Positions 11,105 to 23,012 of a stretch of 64,000 nt of DNA are shown here, in pieces (positions within the stretch are counted from its first letter, which is position 1; every line of letters starts with the position of its first letter). This DNA is from Solen grandis. Its lineage: Eukaryota > Mollusca > Bivalvia > Adapedonta > Solenidae. Made by a program: the position numbers and the translations under genes. Under the pieces are notes generated by a model. It searched no databases, was not told the origin of the DNA, and worked only from the letters and a program-made list of their open reading frames with translations. Location: assembly GCA_021229015.1 (NCBI GenBank), contig CM037783.1, forward strand, positions 58,190,192 to 58,254,191, given 5' to 3'.

Positions 11105-14100
11105 GAACAAGAGGGCCATGATGACCCTGGGATCGCTCACCTGAGAACCAGGTATTAGTGGGAGGAAAAGAAACTGAAAATATTTATGTTATTATGAAAA
11201 ATGGGCTCTGCCCTCTGCCAGCCATAAATCGATAAGCCAGTACTTTTGGACAAGATTAATATTCAAATTTGTACTATATACATATAAGGACAAGAGCTGT
11301 CAGAGGACAGCACACTCAACTATTCAAAATGCTTGTTGGTAAATCAAATGAAATCTATTTCAATTCTTGCCCTTCACATACCCTGTACATAATAATATTC
11401 AAAAATGATATACCTTGATAGTCTCATGCCCCTTAATATTTTTATGATGTCTAAAATCAATCCCATGCCTAGTTACTGAGACATAAGCACAATTACACTG
11501 CATGCAAAACTTTAACAAAAAATCCAAGTTAGAAAAGGGCCATAATTTGCATCAGTCCAAAAGTTATCCTCCTTAGTTTTCTGATGCCCTTGAAGACACT
11601 CCTTAACTTTCTAGTCAATTCCACAAGCAATGTCTGAGATATAAGCTGGAAAGTAGCTTGAATGCAAAAATTTAACCAAAATTCTAAGTTAAAGGACTCT
11701 GAGACATAAGCAAGAAAGTAACTTGCATGCAAAACTTTAACCAAAATTTCTAAGGTAAAAAAGGGGGTCATAATTTGTAACATATTCCATCAACAGTTAC
11801 CTACCTTGATAATATGATACTCCTAAACATATTAAAGATGTTTCAAATCAATCCCATGCCAGGATACTGAGATATAAGCATGAAAGTAACTTGCATGCAA
11901 AACTTTAACCAAAATTTCTAAGTTAAAAAGGGCAATAATTTGTAACATATTCCATCAACAGTTATCTACCATGACAGTATGATACCCCTAAACATATTAA
12001 AGATGTTCCAAACAATCCCATGCCTGGATACTGAGATATTAGCATGAAAGTACCTTGCATGCAAAAATTTAATTTAATATATTCCATCAAGAGTTATCTG
12101 CCTTGGTTATCTGATGCCCCTAAACATATTAATAAACTTTCAAGTCAATACCAAGAATGGTTATTGAGATACAAACTAGATAGTAGCTTGCACGCAAAAC
12201 TTTAACCAAATTTTCTATTGCATGCAAAACTTTAACCAAATTTTCTAAGTTAAAAAGGGGCCATAATTCATATTAAATTCAATCAAGAGTCATCTACCTT
12301 GGTTGTCTGTTATCCCTGTACATTTTTATAAACTTTCAAGTCAATACCATAAATGGTTATTGAGATATAAGGTTGATAGAAACTTGCACGCAAAACTTTA
12401 ACCAAAAGCTGCAAACCAAGGCCGACGCCAGGGCGACTACATTATAGCTCTCATATTCTTCGAATAGTCAAGCTAAAAATGGGCTTAGCCTCCTGGCGAC
12501 CATGTTTTTTTTACCAATCCAAATGTACAATCTTGGTAGAGAGTGACCTAAGTTACATCTGTGCCAAATAACTTTGAAATCCAGCAAGTACTTTTGGACA
12601 AGAAGAATTTTCAAATTTGAACTATATGCATGTAAGGAAAACGGGCTCAACCCCCTGGAAGCCATGTTTTTCAGTGGATCAAAATAATTTGAACAATCTT
12701 GGTAGAGAGTGACCTAAGGAACATCCGTGCCAAATAACTTTGAAATCAAGCCAGTGCTTTTGGACAAAAAAAATGTTTCAAATTTGTACTATATACATAT
12801 AAGGAAAATGTGTTCTGCCCCCTGGCGGCCATGTTTTTCAACAGATCAAAATAATTTAAACAATCTTGGTAGAGAGTGCCAAATAACTTTGAAATCCAGC
12901 CAGTACTTTTGGATAAGAAATTTTTTATAAATTAGTGTACTATATACATATAAAGAAAATGGGCTCTACCCCCTGGCAGCCATGTTTTTTTAACAAACCA
13001 AAATTTTTGAACAAGCTTTGTCAAGAGTGACCTAAGGAACATCTGTGCCAAATAACTTTGAAATCAAGCTTGTTACTTATTGAGCAGAAGATTTTTCATA
13101 TTTGTACTAAATTAAATACATATACTGCCCCCTGTCAGCCCTGTTTTTTTTTTTAATGAATCAAATTTGTTTTAACAATTTTGGTAAAGAGTGACCCAAG
13201 GAACATCTGTGCCAAATAAATTTTAAATCCAGCCAATACTTTTGGCCAAGAAGATTTTTCAAATTTGTACTATATACATATAAAGAAAAAGGGCTCTGCC
13301 CCCTGGCAGCCATGTTTTTCAATAAATCAAAATAATTTGAACAATCTTGGATTAGACTGACCCAAGAAACATCTGTGACAAATAACTTTGAAATCCAGCC
13401 AGTACTTTGGCGGAGAAGATTTTACTATATAATTTACATATAAGGAAAATGGGCTCCGCCCACTGGTGGCCCTATTTTTAACAAATCAAAAAAATTGACT
13501 AATGTTGGTGAAGAGTGACCAAGGGAACATCTGTTTCACATAAATTTGAAATCCAGTCAATACTTTTGGCCAAGAAGATTTTTCAATTTTGTTCTATATA
13601 CAAATAAAGAAAATGTGCTCCGTCCCTGTGCAGCCATGTTTTTCAACAAACCAAAATAATTTGAAAACAATCTTTTTGTGACCTAAGGAACATCTGTGCC
13701 AAATAACTTTGAAATCCAGCCAGTAGTTTTGGCCAAGAAGATTTTTCGAATTTGTATTCTATACATATAAGGAAAACAGGCTCCACCCCCTGGAGGCCAT
13801 GTCTGTCAACGTCGGATCAAAATAATTTGAACAATCTGGTATAGATTGACCAAAGGAACATCTGTGACAAATAACATTGAAATCCTACCAGCACTTTTGG
13901 AGGAAAAGATTTTTGAAGTTTTTACTATATACATATAAGGAAAACGGGCTTGGCCCCCTGTCGGCCATGTTTCTGAACAAATCAATATAATTTGAATAAG
14001 GAAAAAGGGCTCAGCCTATGGCCGCTATGTTTTTCAACAAATCAAAATAATTTGAACAATCTTGGTAGAGAGTGAACCAAGAAACATTTATGCCAAATAA

Positions 14101-14391
14101 CTTTGAAATCTGGCTAGTACTTTTGGAGAAGAAGATTTTCAAAGTTTTCATATATTTTTTTCCTTTCGTTGCCATAGCAACCAGAGTCCTACATGGAATC
14201 AAAGTCTTTGAACAACTATGAGAGGGCATCACCCAAGGAACATTCCTGTGAAGCTTTTTTTAAAATTGACCCATTAGTTTAAGAGGAGATGTCATTTAAG
14301 TTAAATGTTGACGACAGACGACAGACACCGGATGCCGGATATTATCGGTCACAATAGCTCATCTTGAGCATATTGTGTTCAGGTGAGCTAA
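11105..14391 (+). mobile_element. Long element F with ~12 internal units, interrupted by element E
   Basis: Starts GAGGGCCATGATGACCCTGG followed by GATCGCTCACCTGAGAACC and ends AATAGCTCATCTTGAGCATA then GTTCAGGTGAGCTAAAA, giving a CTCACCTGA/TCAGGTGAG inverted pair at the ends. Inside, ~155-165-bp units repeat (CCCCCTGGCGGCCATGTTTT, AGAGTGACCTAAGGAACATC, CAGCCAGTACTTTTGG). The last unit is followed by a GACGACAGACGACAGACACC tract. Element E splits the first unit. Confidence 0.75.
11287..12478 (+). mobile_element. Element E, copy 2, nested in element F
   Basis: Same ends as copy 1 (AGAGCTGTCAGAGGACAGCA and TCTTCGAATAGTCAAGC). The host repeat unit reads on across the insertion: TACATATAAGG on the left, AAATGGGCTTAGCCTCCTGG on the right. 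About six internal units. Confidence 0.78.
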
Positions 14392-14804
14392 AATTGAAGG
14401 CACTGGAATATAACCCCTTTTAAATGCCCCCAGAGCATTGCAATTTTTCCACATTAACTTACCAAGGCTGCAAACAACAAATTCAACCCCTGATTAAAAT
14501 CTTGCTCAAAGTGTCGATTCTTCAACAAATTTGAAACTTGTACAAAATATTGTTCCATGCAAGAATTAAGGTCAATATGTCTATTTTTCATGAGAAAAAG
14601 GCTTGCACAGATCCAGCAGAGATATGTTGGCCAACTAGGAAAATTACAATACATAGCCAACAATGAAATTCTGAAATGCTCAAACCACTTTTCGAGCCAA
14701 TTTATGGGAACAACCATTAAGATATTCAAAGGTTTACAGGGGGGTTCCAATGCTTTTCATGGGGGGGGGGGAGGAGGGAGGAGGGATAGGGGGTTCTTTT
14801 CTTC
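14392..14804. other. Intergenic with poly-G tract
   Basis: Unassigned sequence ending in a G-rich run at 14761-14790 (GGGGGGGGGGGAGGAGGGAG) directly before a MITE. Confidence 0.5.
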
Positions 14805-15070
14805 TTAACCCTTTCTCTCATATAGACTCATTTTGATGCACTCAATAGGTACCACATAAAGCCTGATCTGCAGAAAACCACAGTTAAACCTTACCAAATT
14901 TAATTTAAAATCCTCATTTCCAGACCACTGAGGAGCGAAACAGCATAAAACCTGATCAGCCTGCGAGTAACTCGCAGGCTGATCTGGTTTTATGCTACTC
15001 GCAGGTTGATCAGGTTTTATGCTGTTTGCATAGGTCTTTTCATGGTGTCCTCTATGAGGGAAAGGGTTAA
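14805..15070 (+). mobile_element. TTAA MITE family A, copy 3
   Basis: TTAA at both ends. The right arm of the central hairpin is partly duplicated (a second CAGGTTGATCAGGTTTTATG at about 15003-15022). Confidence 0.9.
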
Positions 15071-16789
15071 TCTACTGTTAGTGTTATCCTCAAATCCCTG
15101 AGGGTCATGATCCCCAACCCCCCCCCCCCCCCCACACACACACACAACACCCCTTCCTCTGGAACCATGTATAAAAGATAATGGATGCCGAGAAATAGCG
15201 AACCTGAATTTTTCTCTACAGAATGGGAAGGTTGGATTTTTTAAACAGGGTTATACATGGACCTCCCTTTTAACTGTGACAGCAACACATAATATTTTAT
15301 ACTGGTTGCCAGGCAAGTGGAGTCCAAAACCCTAATTTCCAAAGGCCATCAGATTCTAACCTTGGGAAATTGCCAGACGACTACAAAGGTCCTTTAAGTT
15401 ATAAATCAGCTTCTGCAAAGCCAAATACTGCAGTAAGTAAACACAAAATTTACAAATGATGCACCATTAATCCTATTAAAATAAAATCTATATTTTGAAC
15501 CAGTGTCAGGATGGATGAATCGGGTCTATGTAAATATTAATGTTTGGATATACAGAGATAATAATGATTATTGGACTGATATCTAGTGTTGAATAATCTG
15601 ACAAATTTCAAAATCGATTATTGGATCAATTTAAAAAATGACAATCAATTATCAATCGGAAAATAATCAAATGTTCCATTAATACAAAATGACAGAATCA
15701 GTACTAAAGACCCAGTCCATTCAACCAACTTGAAATTACCATTAATGTTTTATATGTTCTTTGATTGTTTTCATGAATTTTTCCACAATATAATTTACAT
15801 ATTTAAAGTAATAACTAACTATTTCTATGTTCTATCTGCCAAAACTTTAAACTTGAGTTACTTGTATATGCTATTTCTTCTAAAATATCCTTTAAACTAT
15901 TGAAATTCTATGGAAATCTAACAATTTATTCCAAAATATTTATTTTTTTTTAATTTCTAATACACAACATATTTAAGAACCATTGTAAACTTGCAGGACA
16001 GCTTGCTTTGAAACGTCACAGACAATTTCCAGTGCTGGTATTTGACCTAGAAAATCAGGGTATGTTTAAACAGTTTTTGAGACGAGACACTCATCGCCTG
16101 CAATAGTTTTTCAAAACTTCCTTTATTTTTATTAACTATTTTGGTGTACATTAAAAGGCTCTGTCGCGTCCAGCTTGATTTTATGTTTTCTGTAGTTTTT
16201 TAAAAACCTATTTAAGGCTACATGGTAACTTATTTAAGCAATAAACAACAAATTCGTACATAGTGCACATTTATTTGACCTTTCTCTCTCGATTTTGGCG
16301 AAGAGGTACACATGTTAATTCTTTTTTTTCCGGTATTTCCCCAATCATTACCCCACCCACAAAAGAAGCCATATCAGCAAAGTATATGGGTATATTTCAG
16401 ATTTTAAATTGATATTAAAGCTTCATCATATGTATGTGCCTTAAAGTTGTCCTCTGTTTTTGATTTTTATTATATTAATTGTGAAATAAATGCTTATGGA
16501 ATCATAGTTCTCATATTCAAATTTGTTGTTTATTTTGTTACGATTTAACCAAAATTTCTGTACAGTACTTTGCATAATGATATAAATTGGAGACATTCAA
16601 GCAAATGCGATGTTTGCATCATAATAACTGTGACAAACCATAAATATACAATAAGTTTATTGTTGTAATACATTCAGATGATATTTTGACTAGACAGTTG
16701 TGGAATGACAGAAAGAAAATAAATTAACGGCAAGGAGACTAATGTACCCGTAGCGACATCGATTACCACCAGCGGAATGACACATATGC
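15071..16789. other. Intergenic, no gene seen
   Basis: Contains a C run followed by (CA)n at 15118-15145. The remainder is AT-rich with no ORF or recognised repeat. Confidence 0.5.
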
Positions 16790-17285
16790 CCCCTACACTC
16801 CCCCCACTCCCATCGAGGTCATTGTGACCTTGACCTTTGACCAAGTGACCCAAAATCAATATTGGTCATCTACAAGTCATGACAAATTACCCTATTAAGT
16901 TTGAGGAATATGGGCCCAAGCATTCTACAATTATTGATCAGAAACAATTTTCACATTCGAGGTCACCTATGACCCCAAAATCAATAGGGGTCATCTACTA
17001 GTCATGACCAATCACCCTATGAAGTTTGAGGAATGTGGGCCCAAGTGTTCTCCAGTTATTGATCGGAAACAATTTTTACATTTAAGGTCACTGTGACCTT
17101 GACCTTTGACCAAGTGACCCCAAAATTGATAGGGGTCATCTACTAGTCATGACCAATCACCCTATGAAGTTTGAGGAATTTGGAAACGAAGTGGTCTACC
17201 AACGGACCCACCACCAACCATCCAACCGACCGACATTTGCAAATCAATATGCCCCTATATTCTTCGAATGGGGGCATAATTATTA
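16790..17285 (+). mobile_element. Internally tandem element H
   Basis: Three ~150-bp units with GTGACCTTGACCTTTGACCA, GGGTCATCTACTAGTCATGA and AAGTTTGAGGAATATGGGCC. Closes with an ACCAACCATCCAACCGACCG tract then CCCCTATATTCTTCGAATGG and GGGGCATAATTATT. Its design (tandem units, GACC tract, palindromic end) parallels elements I and F. Confidence 0.65.
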
Positions 17286-17433
17286 AGGTATGTACTAATA
17301 TGCAGAATGATTTGAGATGCACTGTTAAATATATTTTAAGTATGATAAAAACGCTATATTAATGTGGTAATAACATGACATAGAAGTTACAGTCATAATG
17401 CTTAATGCAAGAGAGTCATATTATCAAACTGCA

Positions 17434-17639
17434 TTAACCCTTTCCCTCATATAGACTCATTTTGACGCACTCAATAGGTACCACATAAAGCCTGATCTGC
17501 AGAAAGCCAAACTCAAAAGTTACCAAATTTAATTGTAAAATCCTCATTACCAGACCACTGAGCTAGGAGCAGCAAACAGCATAAAACCTGCTGTTCACAT
17601 AGGTCTTTTCATGGTGTCCTCTATGAGGGAAAGGGTTAA
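17434..17639 (+). mobile_element. TTAA MITE family A, copy 4 (deleted hairpin)
   Basis: Both TTAA ends are present; most of the central hairpin between CATAAAACCTG and CTGTTCACATAG is missing. Confidence 0.88.
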
Positions 17640-17724
17640 GTAAGTTATCAAAGTGCAAATCAAATGCAATAAACCTTGCCATATATCTCCAACCTCTGAC
17701 TTACTTGTAATATCCAGTGTTTAT

Positions 17725-17912
17725 TAACGCTTTACCTCATTAAGACTCGTTTTGACACCTTGGCCAACAAATCAGACCCCAGGGCTCTAGGTTTTGGGGA
17801 AACATATTACCTCTATCTTCAAAAGGGGGAATTTTGTGCCATTTCCTCATGTTGGGGGAATTTTGTGCCATTTCCTCATGTTGGGGGAATTTTAAGCAAT
17901 TTATGCTGCACA
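17725..17912. repeat. Degraded MITE end and 29-bp triple repeat
   Basis: TTAACGCTTTACCTCATTAA resembles the family A left end. It is followed by three tandem GGGGGAATTTTGTGCCATTT units of 29 bp (about 17826-17900). Confidence 0.55.
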
Positions 17913-18053
17913 TATATACAATAGATATGTTAATGAAAATGTACAAAATAGTTCCTGTCCTGCAGCTTTATTGGGTAAAACTGAAATGGAAATAAGACTG
18001 ATATACAGTGCAGCAGTCTTTCATTTTACAATTCTAGTTATTAATGTAAGCTG

Positions 18054-18215
18054 TTAAGGTAAGATACCTGTAATGGTTTCGCTACATTTCAGACCACTTA
18101 AACTCTGCAAAGATAACCAAGGTACCCTAATGAAATATTAGGAAACCTTGGTTATCTCCGTGAAAGGTGATGAGGTCCGAAATGTAGCAGAACCATTACA
18201 GGTACCTAACCTTAA
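18054..18215. mobile_element. MITE family 2, copy a
   Basis: 162 bp with TTAAGGTAAGATACCTGTAA at one end and TTACAGGTACCTAACCTTAA at the other, and a fold-back interior (AACCAAGGTACCC against GGAAACCTTGGTT). Homologous to 43309-43468. Confidence 0.8.
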
Positions 18216-18299
18216 ATTCTTATTTGTATAGAATGAGATTTTGCTTAGAAAAAGGGGTAAATAACACTAATTTATTCTTTGGCAAAGAGAATAGTTCCT

Positions 18300-18522
18300 T
18301 ATACAGGTATCCAAAGCCCTGGACCTAAATCAAACAGTTCCTGCCAGACTGTCGCCTCTGGCTGCTCATACAATATTGAAGCTCAGATTCTACAGTGGAA
18401 ACAGCATGGCAGAGAAAAAATCATTGTTTCATAATAATCATGTAACATACATTAAAGCTTAGAAAATCAATAGTTATCGGGTAATGAATTTGAACATGAA
18501 TATTTATAGGGTGAAGGGTTAA
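18300..18522. mobile_element. TTAA MITE family B, copy 1
   Basis: Ends GGGTGAAGGGTTAA. Contains CTGCTCATACAATATTGAAG and TTCTACAGTGGAAACAGCAT, shared in inverse with 20843-21155. Left boundary uncertain. Confidence 0.55.
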
Positions 18523-18767
18523 ATACACAATACAAACGGTGACTTCAAGGGTACCAGCTCGTTTCAACCAGGTAATTACTGAGAAAAATGTCAGTCATTT
18601 ACAGACTAACCATCTCAGAAACTGTAAAATACCTGATGCTATAAGAGATACGACAACTTAATATGACAGAAAATTTCACAACATTAGTAAATCTCATATA
18701 AACCAAATAGGTAAGAATCAAGAACCCACTGCCTTGAGATAAGTAACCTGCCACAACATGAAGTATT

Positions 18768-19340
18768 TTAACCCATTACCTTATGAATATTATGTACAAA
18801 ATTATGACTTCATGAATAGTGATATACTGAATAGAAAATGGTAGCTTTCTTTGCCATGCAAACTGTGTAGAATCTGATCTACAACATTGTATGAACAAAC
18901 AGAGGAGACCAAGGCTGATTAGACAAGTCTCAGCTCTTACAGGAGCTGTCTGATCTGGGTCTGCTCAGTGTTTACTAATGGGTCAAAAAAGAGTCTGTTT
19001 GTTTGTTTGTTGGGTTTAATGTCCCATTGACAGTATTCTGTCATTTAGAGATGATGTCTACTTGAGACAGATATAGTGCTGTTACACTGCAGTATCACGC
19101 TGTAGACATGTGGCATGATACCACACCCAGTCACATTATCCTGACACCGGGCCAAACATTCCTGCAACTCCCCTTATATTGATAGGGCAAAGCAAGGGAG
19201 CTGTAACAGTACCATTTTTTACGACTTTGGTATGTCGCGGCCGGAGATTGATCCAACGATATCCCACTCACGAGGCGAATGCTCTAACCACTCAGCCACC
19301 AGGGAGGGTCAAAATGAATCTATATGAAGCAAAGGGTTTG
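18768..19340 (+). mobile_element. TTAA MITE family B, copy 2, carrying a SINE
   Basis: Begins TTAACCCATTACCTTATGAA. The body has GTAGAATCTGATCTACAACA and AACAAACAGAGGAGACC; the right end (AATGAATCTATATGAAGCAA then AGGGTTT) lies beyond the inserted SINE. Confidence 0.65.
18989..19305 (-). repeat. SINE family C, full copy with 9-bp target duplication
   Basis: Flanked by GGGTCAAAA at 18980-18988 and 19306-19314. On the minus strand the head has a tRNA A-box-like TGGCTGAGTGG and a degenerate B box, then the family core (CGCGACATACCAAAGTCGTA, CCCGGTGTCAGGATAATGTG). The plus-strand left end has (GTTT)n, i.e. an A-rich tail on the minus strand. Confidence 0.75.
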
Positions 19341-19552
19341 TTATGACAAATACATATCTAATCAATACATGTACACCAATGCATCAGTACTAATACTGTT
19401 GAATAATTCATTACAGCTTTAATTAACAGACAATTAAGCACTTGATAATAAGTTCTATATACAGCATGACTGACAGCTGACTGATACACTGAGACCACCA
19501 CTGGGATGTACTGACCACATCCCTACCATCATTAATTTTATATCCATATCAG

Positions 19553-19812
19553 GGCCGCCGTGGCCGAGCGGTTACAGTCTTGGACTACAAATCTCTCAGC
19601 CCCTCACCGCTGTGGGTTCGATTCCCGGTAGGGACTTTGGATTTTTCATGTGAGGAAGCCTTCCAGCTGGCTTGCGGTAGGTCGGTGGTTCTACCTGGGT
19701 ACCTCTGTGTACTCCGGGTCTTCCTCCACCTGTAATTAGCTGGACGTTGCTATAGGATTGAAATACTATCGCAGCGACGGTAAACCCCCAATACAACAAC
19801 AACAACATATCC
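19553..19812 (+). repeat. tRNA-derived SINE family D, full length
   Basis: A box TGGCCGAGCGG (19561-19571), B box GGTTCGATTCC (19615-19625), a body with GCGGTAGGTCGGTGGTTCTA and GACGTTGCTATAGGATTGAA, and an (AAC)n tail (19790-19808). The head looks like a Leu/Ser-type tRNA, but the body and tail show it is a retroposon and not a tRNA gene. Confidence 0.85.
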
Positions 19813-20842
19813 ACATCAGGATCTTGGTTCCTAATATCATTAACAAAAATATGATAAACTATTTGCTCGTGGGAACCAGTACCTCTGGCCAGTGTGTTTG
19901 ACAAAATATTTTAGATTGAGATCTTAATATTGCATACTGCTATTATAAGCATGCTCTTAAAGAAAATGGTGTTTAATTTATTCACAATTTGCTATTTTTT
20001 GTGAAAAAGAGTTTGAGAATATTGAATAAAGGAAATTTTAAGAAGTTTTATATCACCCAGCATTGGAACTCCCACATGACATTATGGAGAAAGCTGGAGC
20101 ATATAAGACAATACTTTGAAAGGGGCGGGTATGGCTTGTGTCTTTTTCTGGGAAGAATACATTATTTTCTATTTTATTTAGAAAATTATTAATCTTGGAA
20201 AATCTTCATGATCTTATAGGGTCTATTTGGTGTAGGTCAGACTATGCCTGCAAAAAGGCCTGGACTATTAATATAATTTTATCTCTATCAGCAAAAAAAA
20301 ACAAAACAAAACCATTGACTGGAGTGGCTACAATCCAAGAGACACATACAGTGATCTAGATTTAAGGATAATCATAACGAACAACCTGATGTAATCAGAA
20401 CAACTTGGCATAAATAGAAGGTATATTAAAACAAGATTGTAAACAATTTTAATTGTTGATTCTTCAAGACAGATTTGAGAGCAAAATCATTTTAACATAG
20501 TATTACTAGTAGTAGCAAACAGTGTTTTTCTCTTTTTTTTTCTTTTTTTTTAGTTTTAATGAATTAATGTCCATTTCTACTCTGAGCACCAACAAGGAGG
20601 CATATATCTTGGTACCAGTATTCCCAGGTGAGGATCAAACTAAATCATCATTAAATCATTTATGCTCGTATATCATGGCCACCACTTAATTAATCATAGT
20701 ATAACTTAACAATGAATGTCCCTTTAAAATGTTTCATTGGAGTCCAATGTAATATTACACTGAACCATATTGTAACTCGAGGTAACAAGATCATGATGCC
20801 ATATTGTCAATTGCAAACCTAGAGTCTGCAGTTTCAGCTGAG
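19813..20842. other. Intergenic, no feature seen
   Basis: AT-rich. Two overlapping ~70-codon plus-strand frames near 19989-20359 have no coding character. Confidence 0.45.
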
Positions 20843-21155
20843 TTATCCCATTACCTCATGAATATTCATGCAGAAATTCATAATCATGACTTCATGAATA
20901 TTAATTTTAACTAAACTTTAAAAGGTATATGAAACAATGGATTTTTCTTTACCGTGTAGACTGTAGAATCTGAGCTTCAATATTGTATGAGCAAACAGAG
21001 GAGACCCTGATCAGACTGTAGAATCTGAGCTACAATATTGTATGAGCAAACAGAGGAGACCCTGATCAGATAGGTCCTGGATGGTCAGCAATCTCATCTG
21101 GGTCTCCTTGGCTTGCCAATGTAACAAAGAGAGTCTATAAAAAGTAAAGGGTTAA
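20843..21155 (+). mobile_element. TTAA MITE family B, copy 3
   Basis: From TTATCCCATTACCTCATGAA to AGTCTATAAAAAGTAAAGGG then TTAA. A ~60-bp segment (CTGTAGAATCTGAGCTACAA to GAGGAGACCCTGATCAGA) is duplicated in tandem. Confidence 0.7.
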
Positions 21156-21164
21156 TTAAACTTG

Positions 21165-21318
21165 TTGTTGTTGTTGTATTGGAGTTTACCGTCGCTGCGA
21201 TAGTATTTCAATCATATAGCGACGTCCAGCTAATTACAGGTGGAGGAAGACCCGAGTACACAGAGGTGCCCGGGTAGAACCACCGACCTACCGCAAGCCA
21301 GCTGGAAGGCTTCCTCAC
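21165..21318 (-). repeat. SINE family D, 5'-truncated inverted copy
   Basis: (GTT)n tail followed by the reverse complement of the body of 19553-19812 (TACCGTCGCTGCGATAGTAT, TTACAGGTGGAGGAAGAC), lacking the tRNA-like head. Confidence 0.85.
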
Positions 21319-21376
21319 TAATTAAACTAGTATTCACAAGAGTGATTAAAAGGAAAAACTCCAAACAACACAAAGT

Positions 21377-21640
21377 TGCATAGACTCTTTACCACATACA
21401 GATTTGGTTACGTTTCATTTTCATGCTAACTGCTAGTCAGTAGACCCAGATCAAACAGCTCACAGTCTGATCAGGGTCTTCTTGGTTTGTTCATACAATA
21501 CTGCAACTAAGATTTACACTGCCTGGACAGCAAAGAAAAATCTATTATTTCAAATACATGCATCTAAAAGTAAAATTAATTAAAGTGAATTAATATCAAT
21601 CATGTCATGAAGATGTATGTGGATATTCAGGAGGTGACAA
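21377..21640. mobile_element. TTAA MITE family B, decayed copy
   Basis: AGTAGACCCAGATCAAACAG, GTTCATACAATACTGCAACT and GCCTGGACAGCAAAGAAAAA match family B in reverse. Ends indistinct. Confidence 0.45.
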
Positions 21641-21869
21641 GTTTCTATCACTATATAACACATCATAACATCATTAGAATGAAGCCCCTGGCCTGCAGTA
21701 TAGGATCTGTACTGTCTCAAGTAGACAGAACCTAACCATAAATAATTATGTATTAATCAATATATACAGAAAACAATGCTGTAATATAATTAATAGACAG
21801 GAATGACAACCACTCAACATTCAGGTCTGCAGGTTTCTCTCAGTGACAGAGCAAAGTAAAGAGGCCATT

Positions 21870-22111
21870 TTAACCCTTTCCCTCATATAGACTCATTTTG
21901 ATGCACTCAATAGGTATCACATAAAGCCTGATCTGCAGAAAACCACAGTTAAACCTTACCAAATTTAATTACAAAATCCTCATTTCCAGACCAATGAGGA
22001 GCAGCGAACAGCATAAAACCTGATCAGCCTGCGAGCTACTCACAGGCTGATCTGGTTTTATGCTGTTCGCATAGGTCTTTTCATGGTTTCCTCTATTAGG
22101 GAAAGGGTTAA
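21870..22111 (+). mobile_element. TTAA MITE family A, copy 5
   Basis: Full length with both TTAA ends and intact central hairpin (CAGCCTGCGAGCTACTCACA). Confidence 0.92.
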
Positions 22112-22799
22112 AGTGAACATTTAGTCTAGTTCTTTTTCAGATCATATATAAGACAAAAAAAAAATGTCCTTAATTCTGACCTCTTGACAAGCACACTTCC
22201 CATTTAAAGAGTTAAGAAATTTGGTGTAATTATTCCCTGACATTTATCTTGCTCAGATTTGTATGTCTATACCAAAAGTGTGAGAGGGTCTATATCACAT
22301 GCCAGTATTCCCTGACATTTACCATGTTCATATCTGTTTGTCTATGCCCAATTGTACCAACTTTTTTATCTATACAAAATTGTCCTCCTATCTTAAATGC
22401 TGACCCTTGCAAGAAAACACTTCTCAATACACTACTTGGAATAAACTATAGCAGATAATCATTCTGCAATACAACATTTTTTTTTTCAAGACAGCAAACT
22501 AAATACAATCCTGTTTATCATTTATGTGAAAATCTTGTAGCCTTCTGAAAGGAACATGACTAAATTTTGCTTATTCTAGTCAAAGACCAACAAGCTACAA
22601 GTTGATGAAGACTACAAGCAGTATTTTTGAAGGAAAAATTAAGTATCCTGATTAAAATGAAATAAACGTAATCAAACCTAGTAACAATACCATGAGATGT
22701 GTTAATGATTAATAAAACTAGAACTATCAGTGAATGAGATAAATACCCCCAACCCCACAGCATAGCACTCGGACACAGGAAAAGAAGCTGGACAGCAAT
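22112..22799. other. Intergenic sequence
   Basis: 22717-22757 carries an element I-type start (AACTAGAACTATCAGTGAAT, ATAAATACCCCCAACCCC). Nothing else recognised. Confidence 0.45.
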
Positions 22800-23012
22800 T
22801 TAACCCTTTCCCTCATATGACTCATCTTGACGCACTCAATAGGTACCACATAAAGCCTGATCTGCAGAAAACCACAGTTAAACCTTACCAAATCTAATTA
22901 TAAAGTCCTCATTTCCAGACCACTGAGGAGTAGCGAAAAGCATAAAACCTGATCTGGTTTTATGTTGTTCACATATGTCTTTTCATGTTTCCTCTATGAG
23001 GGAAAGGGTTAA
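22800..23012 (+). mobile_element. TTAA MITE family A, copy 6 (hairpin deleted)
   Basis: TTAA at both ends. The left hairpin arm and loop are missing, joining CATAAAACCTGATCTGGTTT directly. Confidence 0.9.

Noticed and set aside
14011..14750. Minus-strand ORFs of 73 and 98 aa
   Set aside because: The first lies within tandem element F units; the second has no coding support and overlaps an equally unsupported plus-strand ORF.
19553..19640. A functional tRNA gene (clear A and B boxes)
   Set aside because: The head continues into a SINE body with an AAC tail and has a second, truncated copy at 21165-21318.
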